The notes below the pieces were generated by a model. That model searched no databases and was not told where the DNA came from. It was given only the letters and a program-made list of their open reading frames with translations. Below, one piece after another: positions 48,501 through 56,466 of a stretch of DNA of 61,050 nucleotides. Source of the stretch: Bartonella koehlerae C-29 (GTDB lineage Bacteria > Pseudomonadota > Alphaproteobacteria > Rhizobiales > Rhizobiaceae). Within the stretch, counting starts at the first letter, position 1, and every line of letters starts with the position of its first letter. The stretch lies in assembly GCF_000706625.1 (NCBI RefSeq), contig NZ_KL407334.1:1601316-1662365 (forward strand), read 5' to 3'. The translations under genes and the position numbers were made by a program.

Positions 48501-51500
48501 GAGGTGATTCAGAAGATTGAACAGCTGATATAGGAATCCTAGATTGATTCAAACTAGACGAATCAAGAGAAGGTCTAGACACTACAGATTCAGATTTTTC
48601 AATCTCTGCAGATTTTCCAAGTTCTGCAGAATTATCAGCCTCAGCGGAAGCAGTAGAAGTCTCAACGGAGGAAAGATTAGAAACTACAAAAACCTCATCT
48701 CCTGGTTCAGATCTCCCAAGTGAAGAAGACTGAGTATTTACTACAGATATAGAATTATCAGATACATCACTCACACTAGAACTACATTGAAGTTTATCAG
48801 TAGGAGATGATAAATTTAAAAAACGCCCATCAGGACAAGGCCGCCTGAAAGTCCCATCACGTTTTTGTATGATAGCCCCCGCATTAATAACGGTATTTTT
48901 AGGATCGTATAATTCTTCAGGTATTACCTTCACTACAACAGGTTCAGATGTCTTAGATCCCCTAATATTATCAGACATATAATCCGCTCGATTACACTTC
49001 GCATTACTAGTAGGAGATGATAAGGCAAGCATACTTATAGAATCACCCCGAGAACACACCCTATAAAACGTGCCGTTACTCCTTTGGAAGACATAATCCT
49101 TATCCCTAGGATATTCGAAAGGTCTGGATTCGTACAATACCGCAGGCACTACAAGCACTGCATTAGGTTTAGATCTCTCAAATTCATTAGACACCACAGG
49201 CACAGAACTCTGAGGTAAAGCATTAGTTTCAGATCTTCCAAGTATAGAAGATACTACAGACACAGAATCTTCAGAAGGATCTGCAATAGGAGGCATCACA
49301 AACTCAGCAGCATTGGATTCACTCCTAGCAACGGATTCACTCCTAGCAACACTAGCATCAGGTTTAACAGTAGAAGCAAGTAAAACACGCGATCTAGGCT
49401 TAAAAATAGGTTGAAAATTAGTCGCAGTAGTATACCCAGAAACAAGAGGTATAACATATTGGTTTTCTAAACGAAAATCCCAAACTTCACTACTCTTAAT
49501 CAATTTCCTATCGAAATACTGCATCTTTGGAGGTGTAGTTGGACCATAAGCACGAAGAACATACTGATAAGGCAATCCTTCTCGTGTAATATAATCACCG
49601 TTCAGCTTAAAAGAATCCTTCTCTGCATCCCCAAAAACCTGAATCATTGAAATACTATGAGGCACATCTTGACTTTGTTGAGTACTATCATCTGAAGTGT
49701 CTGTTACATATACCGTTGTTTTTCCATCAACATTACCATGAATCAGCAATCTATCAGATACTTGAGAACTCTCCGTATCACTAGGCATTAGATTAGCATT
49801 AAAGTAAATTTTAGAATCACCAGAAGCACTGTAAACTGTCCCTTCCCCATTTCCAATACGAAGGGTTCGATACTCAATTCCTCCAACTTTATGTGTATTC
49901 TCATTTTTTAAAGAAAATCTAATATTACTATTAGTAAGTTTTATAGACGAAATACATGAATCCACGCAACCTATATCTGAATTTTCCAAACGATTATATA
50001 AATTCTCTGTTAAGTACCACTCCGATCCCCCAGATAAAAAAAGCTTCGCATGAGAATCTTTATCGGTGCGAGCAGCCCCCATAATTATAGAATCATCAAC
50101 AAAAACAGACAGATTTGAACCAGCCTCAGCTCTTAAGAATAAACCACCAGAAAGAGTTGATTCATCTTTTACAACGACGTAACCATCCAAATTATCACCA
50201 TAAACAGCCACACCATCAGGAACTCTGAAAGCAGTATTTTTTAAAAGAACTGCATGCAATCTATCTTCATTACCTCCTCCTTGCTGATTCTCTAAAACCT
50301 GTTGTTCACCCTGAACTGAATTTGATGTATCCGCTATTTCATCCTTATTAAAATATATACCATAAGAATTACCATTCACTTTAATAGTTGAATTTTGAAT
50401 ATCAGAAACTGTTAAGTTAAAATTCTTAGGTTCTTCTTCTTCCTCTTCCTCTTCATCTTCCTCATCATAATCTTCAAGAATTTCTTTACTCTTTAAAGCT
50501 TGCCCTATAGAATTTGCAACTTCAATATGTTTAGATTCACTACTATCATAGATAACGTCATCATAGACAGCATCATATTTCGATCCAATCGGAATTACCT
50601 CAGCAAAAACCCCACTATCGAAAACACTACCACTAATGCCATACTGATTGATATCCACTCCCTTTTGGTCAGAAACTTCAAAGATATTACCGTTAAAGTC
50701 ATCACTTACCCACAATGCAACATTATTAAAGCCTTCAAATTTTCCATTATTAAAGGAAACACTGCCCCCACGTGATAATAATCCAATACTTATTTCCTTA
50801 GAATCACGGCCCTCTTCTCCACCAGCCTGAACAGTAACTCCATCTAATTGAACAACTCCTCCTTTTTCTGATATAATTCCTATTCCACCCTCTTCTACAG
50901 TAATTATTCCAGACTTCATCCCTATAACAGATGGTCCAGAGCTCAATAGACCAATTGCTGTAGCATTAATATCTACATCCCCTAAAAAGATCTCTCCACC
51001 CTCGCTAGCGACAGCACCTACATAAACATCCTCAATAGCCCCCTCTGTCATATAGATCTTCCCAAACCCTTTAGCTTGAAGACCAATAAAAAAGCCTTGA
51101 ATATTTGAGTTATTTAAGTCAACTTTTGTAATTTTACCTTCTTTAACACCTTCTACTCGTACGGCAACATACCCCACTTCGTTATTATCATAATCATCAT
51201 CAGAATTAATGAAAGCTAAATTAACAATATTTTTCAAATTAACTTGAGACAAACTATCAGTAAGATGTTCTCTGATACCTTTAATGGATACATTATCCAA
51301 ATTAACAACTATATCTTGATTCAAGTCAGCAACACCTTGTATCTTATCTGCAAACGCATCTCCCTTTATAGATACGGCAGTCTCCCCCTCCTCCGCCATA
51401 ATCGTCCCCCCTGTTATTTTGTATACTCCACCTCGATCACAAGAAATAGGCCTATATATTCGCTCACCACTATTGAAAAAATCTGCTAACCCAGCTCTTG

Positions 51501-52401
51501 TTAAAACATCTACAGCTCCTACACCTTTACCAACTGGTGCACTTACACTGACACCAGGCATTACACCACCTGGTAAAATCTCTGACATAGTATCTAGTAC
51601 ACTATTCGGTATGCCATCAACACCACCTTGCGCAGCTCCTTTCAAATCATCTCGCACTAACAGCATACCATCTGGCACTTCTCCTAAACCACCATTTCGC
51701 GCTATCGCAGGCACCGCCATTCCTGCCCCTGGAATACCGCCCGATACCATCCTATCACTTGATAAAGTATCCAGCGTAGTAGCCAGCTCTCCATTTGCAA
51801 AACTAGGCACAGCAGATCTTGCTGCTCTTGCTGTTCTACTTGGAACACCCAAACTAATAGATGGCATACCACCTGGCACACCTGCTAAACCATCTGATAC
51901 ACCTGCTACACCACCTGGCACACCTGCTACACCACCTGGCACACCTGCTACACCACCTGGCACACCTGCTACACCACCTGGCACACCTACTCGATTCCGC
52001 ACATCACCCCGTATAGTACCAGGAACAGCGGGAGCATTTTCATTACTAGAATTACAAGCATAAATAGATTGATTCAAAACAGGGGTAATTCCAACAGATT
52101 TGGAACTCATAACACCACTTACTCTATATCCCCCTCTAGAATTAATTACAGGTTCACTAGATATAGGTAAAGAAGGACTTACAGACCCAGATACGGATAC
52201 GGAATCAGAGAGCTCAGGTACAGGATAGGCAGATTGCCCTCCAAAAGGTAAGGACAATGATGAGAATGAAGGAAGAGAGAATGAGGGAAAAGAGAACGTC
52301 CACCAACCAGCTCCCATAGAAACATCTGCACTTTGTAAAAAGAAGAGAGCACTCGTTGTAAGAGCACACAAACGGGTACGATTTTTCAATACATTAATCA
52401 T
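45502..52401 (-). CDS. Autotransporter 2, giant protein with two serial passenger modules
   Basis: 2299 residues. A signal peptide (about 1-31) leads to a Ser/Pro/Phe-rich segment and the heptad repeat VAGVPGG (about 140-175). Passenger module 1 (about 320-975) has beta-helix strands, an acidic run of Asp/Glu near 645, and a closing 'SEVWDFRLENQYV'. A Ser-rich linker (about 980-1440) contains two related Cys blocks ('GTFYRVCSRGDS', 'GTFRRPCPDGRF'). Passenger module 2 (about 1450-1950) closes with 'GDFWDFRLENQYV'. One autotransporter barrel (about 1985-2299, 'QVPTYLLLPNSLFHVGLMDI' to GGLRYQF) ends the protein. Both modules share blocks such as 'AVYGDNLDGYVVV' and 'AIYGNNSGGQILL'. It looks like a tandem fusion in which the first barrel was lost. 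There is no frameshift along 6.9 kb. Confidence 0.93.
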   Translation of the reverse strand: MINVLKNRTRLCALTTSALFFLQSADVSMGAGWWTFSFPSFSLPSFSSLSLPFGGQSAYPVPELSDSVSVSGSVSPSLPISSEPVINSRGGYRVSGVMSSKSVGITPVLNQSIYACNSSNENAPAVPGTIRGDVRNRVGVPGGVAGVPGGVAGVPGGVAGVPGGVAGVSDGLAGVPGGMPSISLGVPSRTARAARSAVPSFANGELATTLDTLSSDRMVSGGIPGAGMAVPAIARNGGLGEVPDGMLLVRDDLKGAAQGGVDGIPNSVLDTMSEILPGGVMPGVSVSAPVGKGVGAVDVLTRAGLADFFNSGERIYRPISCDRGGVYKITGGTIMAEEGETAVSIKGDAFADKIQGVADLNQDIVVNLDNVSIKGIREHLTDSLSQVNLKNIVNLAFINSDDDYDNNEVGYVAVRVEGVKEGKITKVDLNNSNIQGFFIGLQAKGFGKIYMTEGAIEDVYVGAVASEGGEIFLGDVDINATAIGLLSSGPSVIGMKSGIITVEEGGIGIISEKGGVVQLDGVTVQAGGEEGRDSKEISIGLLSRGGSVSFNNGKFEGFNNVALWVSDDFNGNIFEVSDQKGVDINQYGISGSVFDSGVFAEVIPIGSKYDAVYDDVIYDSSESKHIEVANSIGQALKSKEILEDYDEEDEEEEEEEEPKNFNLTVSDIQNSTIKVNGNSYGIYFNKDEIADTSNSVQGEQQVLENQQGGGNEDRLHAVLLKNTAFRVPDGVAVYGDNLDGYVVVKDESTLSGGLFLRAEAGSNLSVFVDDSIIMGAARTDKDSHAKLFLSGGSEWYLTENLYNRLENSDIGCVDSCISSIKLTNSNIRFSLKNENTHKVGGIEYRTLRIGNGEGTVYSASGDSKIYFNANLMPSDTESSQVSDRLLIHGNVDGKTTVYVTDTSDDSTQQSQDVPHSISMIQVFGDAEKDSFKLNGDYITREGLPYQYVLRAYGPTTPPKMQYFDRKLIKSSEVWDFRLENQYVIPLVSGYTTATNFQPIFKPRSRVLLASTVKPDASVARSESVARSESNAAEFVMPPIADPSEDSVSVVSSILGRSETNALPQSSVPVVSNEFERSKPNAVLVVPAVLYESRPFEYPRDKDYVFQRSNGTFYRVCSRGDSISMLALSSPTSNAKCNRADYMSDNIRGSKTSEPVVVKVIPEELYDPKNTVINAGAIIQKRDGTFRRPCPDGRFLNLSSPTDKLQCSSSVSDVSDNSISVVNTQSSSLGRSEPGDEVFVVSNLSSVETSTASAEADNSAELGKSAEIEKSESVVSRPSLDSSSLNQSRIPISAVQSSESPQSSVFFVSKVPAPINSVALAPTVSAQPVFAKPGEPVGRVFLLNNVDRGTVSGACSDIENNGVGNSQTAYSCNDGRTHEVTGLTLKASDATQHPMYAEGQNTIINLNDATIIGADSFDEDNVDFTKLQVASAVLAENGAEIILQQDSEVQSSMIGLEAQRGGKIEMIDGTVRTLYVGALAGSESFINLSNTEISVMGDLAVAGLASNAGEITMNSGSITLTGGVAVRSESGGSVQLDNVNIIAVKEKEQSDTTEIFGRAAFLLNDRGSIEFANGYVFTDANGLWLRNSDVSVEDGAFDTVTSRRKRSSDVRPSLNRAHIEFASIKVEGDGLYGIYFDGGKRREDNQQNRNKVLEESVAELSRKERTVEEVSVVKRSTVFQNEKTPIGITGVVSLKKTRFEVPNGTAIYGNNSGGQILLEQDTILSGGLLLSAENNSNISISVDNSIIEGGARVDKGSYAKLDLINKSDWILKRGVQRNFVTPDSECVDSCVSSIRLVNSVIDFVPPESDDLYQTVHIGTGNGKVYEAEGDVTIYLNARLNPNDPSNKQVTDRFVIHGDVSGKTRVQVRGVSGTVGEGNDNSRIAHSVSIIQVYGQAEKDSFQLDGNYVALENSPYKYVLRSYGPEVTAKQENIEQKFMKDGGDFWDFRLENQYVKPTVPTDGFDFPERSDGFILPERIVRSVVPQVPTYLLLPNSLFHVGLMDIGNQNKQLETLRMNAGGMLEIHENPALFLRGYGGHYRYASDLSALEYGYGGYLRYNAVKAGILLKTLESADNVVSFGVMGSYGKLSLQPKNVKHSEESAFDKWSVTAYSTLQHDAGFYVDGLLSYGLFKGDVVTLARGKTATLKSKPLSVSLTGGQSFATGYEGFVVDPQVQVVYQNLQFDKARDIDNFDIEMGKLDQWVARVGGRLSKAPTGSEGINATSFYGKLYLVHGFRKKQSVHFKDAFRLGAFGSSLEAGLGFNARLSPKFVLHGDVVYQQKLTKAGFSGASFSGGLRYQF
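51880..51984 (-). repeat. 21-bp tandem repeat encoding VAGVPGG
   Basis: Four perfect copies of ACCTGCTACACCACCTGGCAC (plus strand, 51901-51984) and one diverged copy (51880-51900). Each unit is exactly seven codons, so a change in copy number alters length without shifting frame. It lies in the exposed N-terminal part of autotransporter 2. Confidence 0.95.
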
Positions 52402-52622
52402 ATATCCAACTTTCTAAATTAAGACATCTTGTAAAAACACTAGATTTAGTTAAAATTTCTAGAATTGAGTAAAAAATGAGATGAGCGGCTGGTTTTTAAC
52501 ATATGTTAGATAGATTTACAACATAATGTTTTTTATTAATTTATCATTTTGTGCATAAATAGCCTAAATTAAACTTTTTAACTCAATAGCTGCTTTAAGT
52601 ATTAACAGGATAAAAGGATGAA
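52402..52622. promoter_or_regulatory. Divergent promoter region between autotransporter 2 and the iron importer
   Basis: 220 AT-rich bases with start codons on both sides. No convincing Fur, RirA or Irr box could be read with confidence, although iron control of the rightward operon is expected. Confidence 0.35.
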
Positions 52623-53570
52623 ATGATGCTGATAAAATATCTAAAACGAGTAACTTCTCTCTTGGTTGTAGCAATCAGCTGTGCAACATATTCATGGGCA
52701 AGTGTGAATGCACATGTAACCATTAATCATGCTTCAGGCACCACTGCTGTTCCTACTTCTCCTAAAAAGGTTATCGTATTTGACCTTGCAACGCTTGATA
52801 ATATGAATCATCTTGGAATCAAAGCAATTGTCGGCGTTCCTGAAGGGAGAAAACCTACTTATTTGCAACAATTTAATAATGCAGAATATGAAAAAATTGG
52901 TTCTCTATTCGAGCCAAATTATGAGAAGATTGCTACCCTTCAACCCGATCTCATTATTATTTCCTCACGCACTCAAGCCAAGTATAAAGACTTATCCAAA
53001 ATCGCTCCAACTATTGATCTAACATTAGGGAATCAGAACGCTCTCGAAGAGATTGAACGGAATGTGTCTATTCTTGGGAAGATTTTCGGCAAAGAAAAGG
53101 AAGCTGAACAAGAAATTGTGAAACTCAATGAAAATTTAGCCGAAGTCCGTAAAAACACTCAAAAGAAGGGTACAGGGCTTATACTTATGACCTCTGGTGG
53201 AAAAATCAGTGCTTTAGGTCTAAAATCACGTTTTGATATTTTCCATTCCGCATTTGGAATTGCTCCTGCAACCGATAAAATTACTGTACAAAAACATGGA
53301 CAGCTCATTTCTCCTGAGTTTATTCTCGAAACTAATCCTGACTGGCTATTGGTTATTGATCGAGATGCAGCGATCGGACGAGAAGGACAATCTGCACAAC
53401 AACTGCTCAACAATGAACTTGTTCAACAGACAACAGCTGGCAAAAAAAACCAAATTATTTATTTAGACTCTTGGAGCTGGTATCTTGCAAGTGGTGGTCT
53501 AACTGGACTGAATGAAACAGTACAACAAATCAATGAAGCCTTTACAAAAGCAAATAAAACACACAAATAG
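52623..53570 (+). CDS. fatB: Ferric-siderophore ABC transporter substrate-binding protein (FatB/CeuE/YclQ type)
   Basis: 315 residues. A signal peptide (about 1-27, 'LLVVAISCATYSWASV') leads to a class III periplasmic binding fold: 'PKKVIVFDLATLDNMNHLGI', 'YEKIGSLFEPNYEKIATLQP', 'DLIIISSRTQAKY', 'GKISALGLKSRFDIFHSAFG' and 'NPDWLLVIDRDAAIGREGQS'. This matches catecholate-siderophore binders of the FatB/CeuE group, as in petrobactin or anguibactin uptake. No lipobox cysteine is evident, although a Cys lies at ~20. No siderophore synthesis or TonB receptor gene is in the window, so scavenging of foreign siderophores is likely. ATG at 52626 is an alternative start. Confidence 0.9.
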   Translation: MMLIKYLKRVTSLLVVAISCATYSWASVNAHVTINHASGTTAVPTSPKKVIVFDLATLDNMNHLGIKAIVGVPEGRKPTYLQQFNNAEYEKIGSLFEPNYEKIATLQPDLIIISSRTQAKYKDLSKIAPTIDLTLGNQNALEEIERNVSILGKIFGKEKEAEQEIVKLNENLAEVRKNTQKKGTGLILMTSGGKISALGLKSRFDIFHSAFGIAPATDKITVQKHGQLISPEFILETNPDWLLVIDRDAAIGREGQSAQQLLNNELVQQTTAGKKNQIIYLDSWSWYLASGGLTGLNETVQQINEAFTKANKTHK

Positions 53571-53596
53571 CTTGATTGCTGTAGAAATAAAACTTA

Positions 53597-53637
53597 AAAG
53601 CAGAGGTTGTCTACAAGCAGCCTTTGCTTTTTTTGGA
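53597..53637 (+). terminator. Intra-operon terminator/attenuator between fatB and fatD
   Basis: AAAGCAGAGG (53597-53606) pairs with CCTTTGCTTT (53621-53630), 10 bp with one G-U pair; the loop itself can pair TTGT with ACAA, and seven T end the stem. It lies between the binding-protein gene and the permease genes, so it likely lets the binding protein be made in excess. Confidence 0.75.
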
Positions 53638-53649
53638 AAATGATTCAAC

Positions 53650-54606
53650 GTGAAAAATTACTGGATAACCATAACAATTCTTATTTTCCTATCTATTCTT
53701 AGCATTTTTGTTGGTTATTCAAATGTAACACCTTCTGATCTATTATCAAGAAATCCGCATGCCTGGCTTATTTTCTGGCAAACACGCCTTCCTCGTACAA
53801 TTGCAGCACTTTTGGTAGGCGCAGCACTTGCACTCTCAGGTATGATTATGCAACTGCTGGCGCGCAATCATTTTGTCGAGCCATCAACCACTGGAACCGT
53901 TGAGTCAGCATCCCTTGGCATTCTTTTGGTTATGATTTTTCTGCCTGATATCCCTGTCTTAGGAAAAATGATTGTTGCTACAATTTTTGCTATGATTGGC
54001 ACACTATTTTTTATGTTTTTATTACGCCAAATCTTTCTAAAATCTGCCCTCATTGTACCACTGACAGGGATTATGTTGGGCTATGTTATTGGTTCCTTAA
54101 CCAACGCCATTGCTGATTATGAAATGTTGCTCCCCTCTCTTCAAGCATATTTATTTGGCAGTTTTGCGATGATTCTTGAGGGAAAGTACGAACTCTTATG
54201 GTTCTCTCTTCCCCTTTGCATTCTTGCCTATTTGACCGCTGACCGCTTTACAGTAGCGAGTCTGGGAGAAGATTTAACTAACAATCTTGGGCTGAATTAT
54301 CGTACTGTCATGCTCTTTGGCCTTTTTATTGTAGCATCAATCACTGCTGTTGTCGTCTGTACAGTTGGCCGAATCCCTTTCGTTGGACTGATTATTCCCA
54401 ATCTTGTTTCAAATTTTATGGGTGATAATATGCGCCATACTGCTCCTTGGGTAGCAATCAGTGGTGGAGCAATAGTCTTGATCTGTGATTTGTTAGGACG
54501 AATAATTCATCCTTCTTTTGAAATTCCTATCAGCACTATAATGGGAGTTGTTGGTAGTTTTATTTTCATGATAATGCTTTTACGCTGGAGAAAGCGTTTT
54601 GGATAA
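53650..54606 (+). CDS. fatD: Ferric-siderophore ABC permease (FatD/YclN type)
   Basis: 318 residues with about nine membrane segments. 'LIFWQTRLPRTIAALLVGAA', 'LALSGMIMQLLARNHFVEPS' and 'GLIIPNLVSNFMGDNMRHTA' are FecCD-family blocks. The start is GTG at 53650 with GGAAAA upstream. It overlaps the next permease gene by 8 nt. It presumably forms a heterodimeric channel with the next product. Confidence 0.93.
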   Translation: MKNYWITITILIFLSILSIFVGYSNVTPSDLLSRNPHAWLIFWQTRLPRTIAALLVGAALALSGMIMQLLARNHFVEPSTTGTVESASLGILLVMIFLPDIPVLGKMIVATIFAMIGTLFFMFLLRQIFLKSALIVPLTGIMLGYVIGSLTNAIADYEMLLPSLQAYLFGSFAMILEGKYELLWFSLPLCILAYLTADRFTVASLGEDLTNNLGLNYRTVMLFGLFIVASITAVVVCTVGRIPFVGLIIPNLVSNFMGDNMRHTAPWVAISGGAIVLICDLLGRIIHPSFEIPISTIMGVVGSFIFMIMLLRWRKRFG

Positions 54607-55543
54607 AAAAAAAGCAACAACACTAATACTGACAATGCTTATTGTAATGATGTGCATCGTCATTAGTCTTTACATGACATGGAATATTAATATTTATACG
54701 TGGCCATTTCGGCTTACAAAGCTTATCTCTCTTCTTCTCATTTCTTATACAATTACTGTCTCTACTATTTTATTTCAAACAGTTGTTAATAATCATCTTC
54801 TTACCCCTTCTATTATGGGATTTGATCAACTTTATATTTTAATCAAAACCATCATGATTTATTTTTTAGGATCTCTTTCTTTGCCGCTTTTAAATGAAGA
54901 AGGACAGTTAATTTTTGAATCTTTGATCCTAACTCTCTTTTCAATAAGCCTTTTCCACTGGCTATTTTCAGGAAATTTAAAAGGACTTCACTTTACACTC
55001 TTAGTTAGCGTTATTTTGAGCGGCTTTTTTTTCAGCTTACGCATGTTCATGCAATTGCAACTCAATCCAGACCAAATGGTGAATTTAACGGATATTATGT
55101 TTGCAAATTTTAATAAATTCAATACGTCATTAATGAACTTTGCCACCATCGTTGTTTTCATTGTAAGTTTAATTGGTTGGCGTTTACATCACCTGCTTGA
55201 TATTCTTGCTCTGGGACGTGAGAACGCGCTCAACCTTGGAGTGAATTATCATAAAAGCGCTATAGCTATTCTTATATTTGTTTCTATTCTCGTATCCATT
55301 TCCACAGCACTGATAGGGCCTGTCACCTTTTTTGGTCTGTTAGTTTCTAACCTTGCTTATGAACTTTCTCCTCAAGCAAAACACAGTGTTGTTGTGCCGA
55401 TTGCAATATTATTGGCTATTATTGGTCTAGTTGGTGGACAATTTATTTTAGAACAAATTTTCCATATGGCAGGACGCTTAAGTTTTATTATTGAATTTTG
55501 TGGTGGAATTGTCTTTTTAACATTACTGTTGAAGGGAAAATGA
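54599..55543 (+). CDS. fatC: Ferric-siderophore ABC permease (FatC/YclO type)
   Basis: 314 residues, FecCD family. TTG at 54599 is the likely start ('MDKKKATTLILTMLIVMMCI') inside the end of fatD. 'LLTPSIMGFDQLYILIKTIM' and 'ALNLGVNYHKSAIAILIF', with 'LIGPVTFFGLLVSNLAYEL', are characteristic of the YclO/FatC partner. Its stop TGA overlaps the ATG of the ATPase gene (ATGA). Confidence 0.92.
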   Translation: MDKKKATTLILTMLIVMMCIVISLYMTWNINIYTWPFRLTKLISLLLISYTITVSTILFQTVVNNHLLTPSIMGFDQLYILIKTIMIYFLGSLSLPLLNEEGQLIFESLILTLFSISLFHWLFSGNLKGLHFTLLVSVILSGFFFSLRMFMQLQLNPDQMVNLTDIMFANFNKFNTSLMNFATIVVFIVSLIGWRLHHLLDILALGRENALNLGVNYHKSAIAILIFVSILVSISTALIGPVTFFGLLVSNLAYELSPQAKHSVVVPIAILLAIIGLVGGQFILEQIFHMAGRLSFIIEFCGGIVFLTLLLKGK

Positions 55544-56304
55544 TAATGATTGAAATCAATCATCTTTCCAAAAATTATGGAACAAGGTTGATTATCGATA
55601 ATTTATGTCTTCATCTCCCCAAAGGAGGAATTATTTCTCTCATTGGCCCTAATGGTTCTGGCAAATCAACGCTTTTAATGCTGATAAGACGTCTTTTACC
55701 CCGCCACAAAGGTACAATTCATATCGACGGCTTTGATATTGATAAAATGCCCCACGATCTTTTAGCAAAAAAGCTTTCAATCCTGCGTCAAGATAACTCT
55801 TTATCCTTTCGCCTTACCGTATATGATTTAGTAAGTTTCGGACGCTATCCTTACTCAAAAGGCTGGTATAATAAAGAAGATAAACAATTTATTGACAGTG
55901 CAATCCGATATCTCGGTCTACAAGATCTGAAAGACCGCTTTTTAGATGAACTTTCTGGCGGACAACGCCAGCGTGCTTTTATTGCAATGGTAATCTGTCA
56001 AGATACTGATTATCTTCTGTTAGATGAACCATTAAATAATCTGGATATAAAACATGCCGTTTGTATGATGAAGCAATTACGCCGCATAGCTGATGAACTC
56101 AAAAAAACCATTCTTGTTGTTATGCACGATATTAATTTTGCGTCATCTTATTCTGATATGATTGTTGCAATGAAAAATGGTAAAGCAGCTTACTGTGGAA
56201 CCCCAAAAGAGATTATACAGCCAAAACTTCTTAAAGACATTTATGATGTGGATATTCAAGTCAAAACAATCAATGACGTACCTATCGCCCTTCATTATCG
56301 ATAA
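55540..56304 (+). CDS. fatE: Ferric-siderophore ABC transporter ATP-binding protein (FatE/YclP type)
   Basis: 254 residues from the ATG at 55540, overlapping the previous stop; an upstream extension to 55498 would run inside fatC and is not needed. Walker A GPNGSGKST (36-44), 'FRLTVYDLVSFGRYPYSKGW', signature LSGGQRQR, Walker B DYLLLDEPLNNLD, and switch His in VVMHDINFAS are all intact. It powers uptake through the two permeases. It is the last gene of the operon, 88 bp before tRNA-Gln. Confidence 0.95.
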   Translation: MIMIEINHLSKNYGTRLIIDNLCLHLPKGGIISLIGPNGSGKSTLLMLIRRLLPRHKGTIHIDGFDIDKMPHDLLAKKLSILRQDNSLSFRLTVYDLVSFGRYPYSKGWYNKEDKQFIDSAIRYLGLQDLKDRFLDELSGGQRQRAFIAMVICQDTDYLLLDEPLNNLDIKHAVCMMKQLRRIADELKKTILVVMHDINFASSYSDMIVAMKNGKAAYCGTPKEIIQPKLLKDIYDVDIQVKTINDVPIALHYR

Positions 56305-56392
56305 ATTGCTCTTATTGATCAATCATTATAAAAATCCTTTTTTGCCCTTGTGTGCACCATAAAATCTGCTAAAAGTGACAGCATCTGCATGC

Positions 56393-56466
56393 TGGGGAAT
56401 AGTTTAATGGTAGAACAGCGGACTCTGACTCCGTTAATCTTGGTTCGAATCCAGGTTCCCCAGCCA
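56393..56466 (+). tRNA. tRNA-Gln (anticodon CTG)
   Basis: A complete cloverleaf can be drawn. The acceptor is TGGGGAA with TTCCCCA, discriminator G and encoded CCA. The D arm is GTTT/GAAC, the anticodon stem GCGGA/TCCGT with loop CTCTGAC (CTG at 56425-56427), and the T arm has loop TTCGAAT. It reads CAG codons. Confidence 0.95.

Noticed and set aside
51880-51984. CRISPR array
   Set aside because: The 21-bp units are directly adjacent with no spacers and lie in a coding frame.
51419-52063. 214-codon plus-strand frame rich in TPATPPG repeats
   Set aside because: It is the antisense reading of the VAGVPGG repeat region of autotransporter 2, with no start site or family resemblance.
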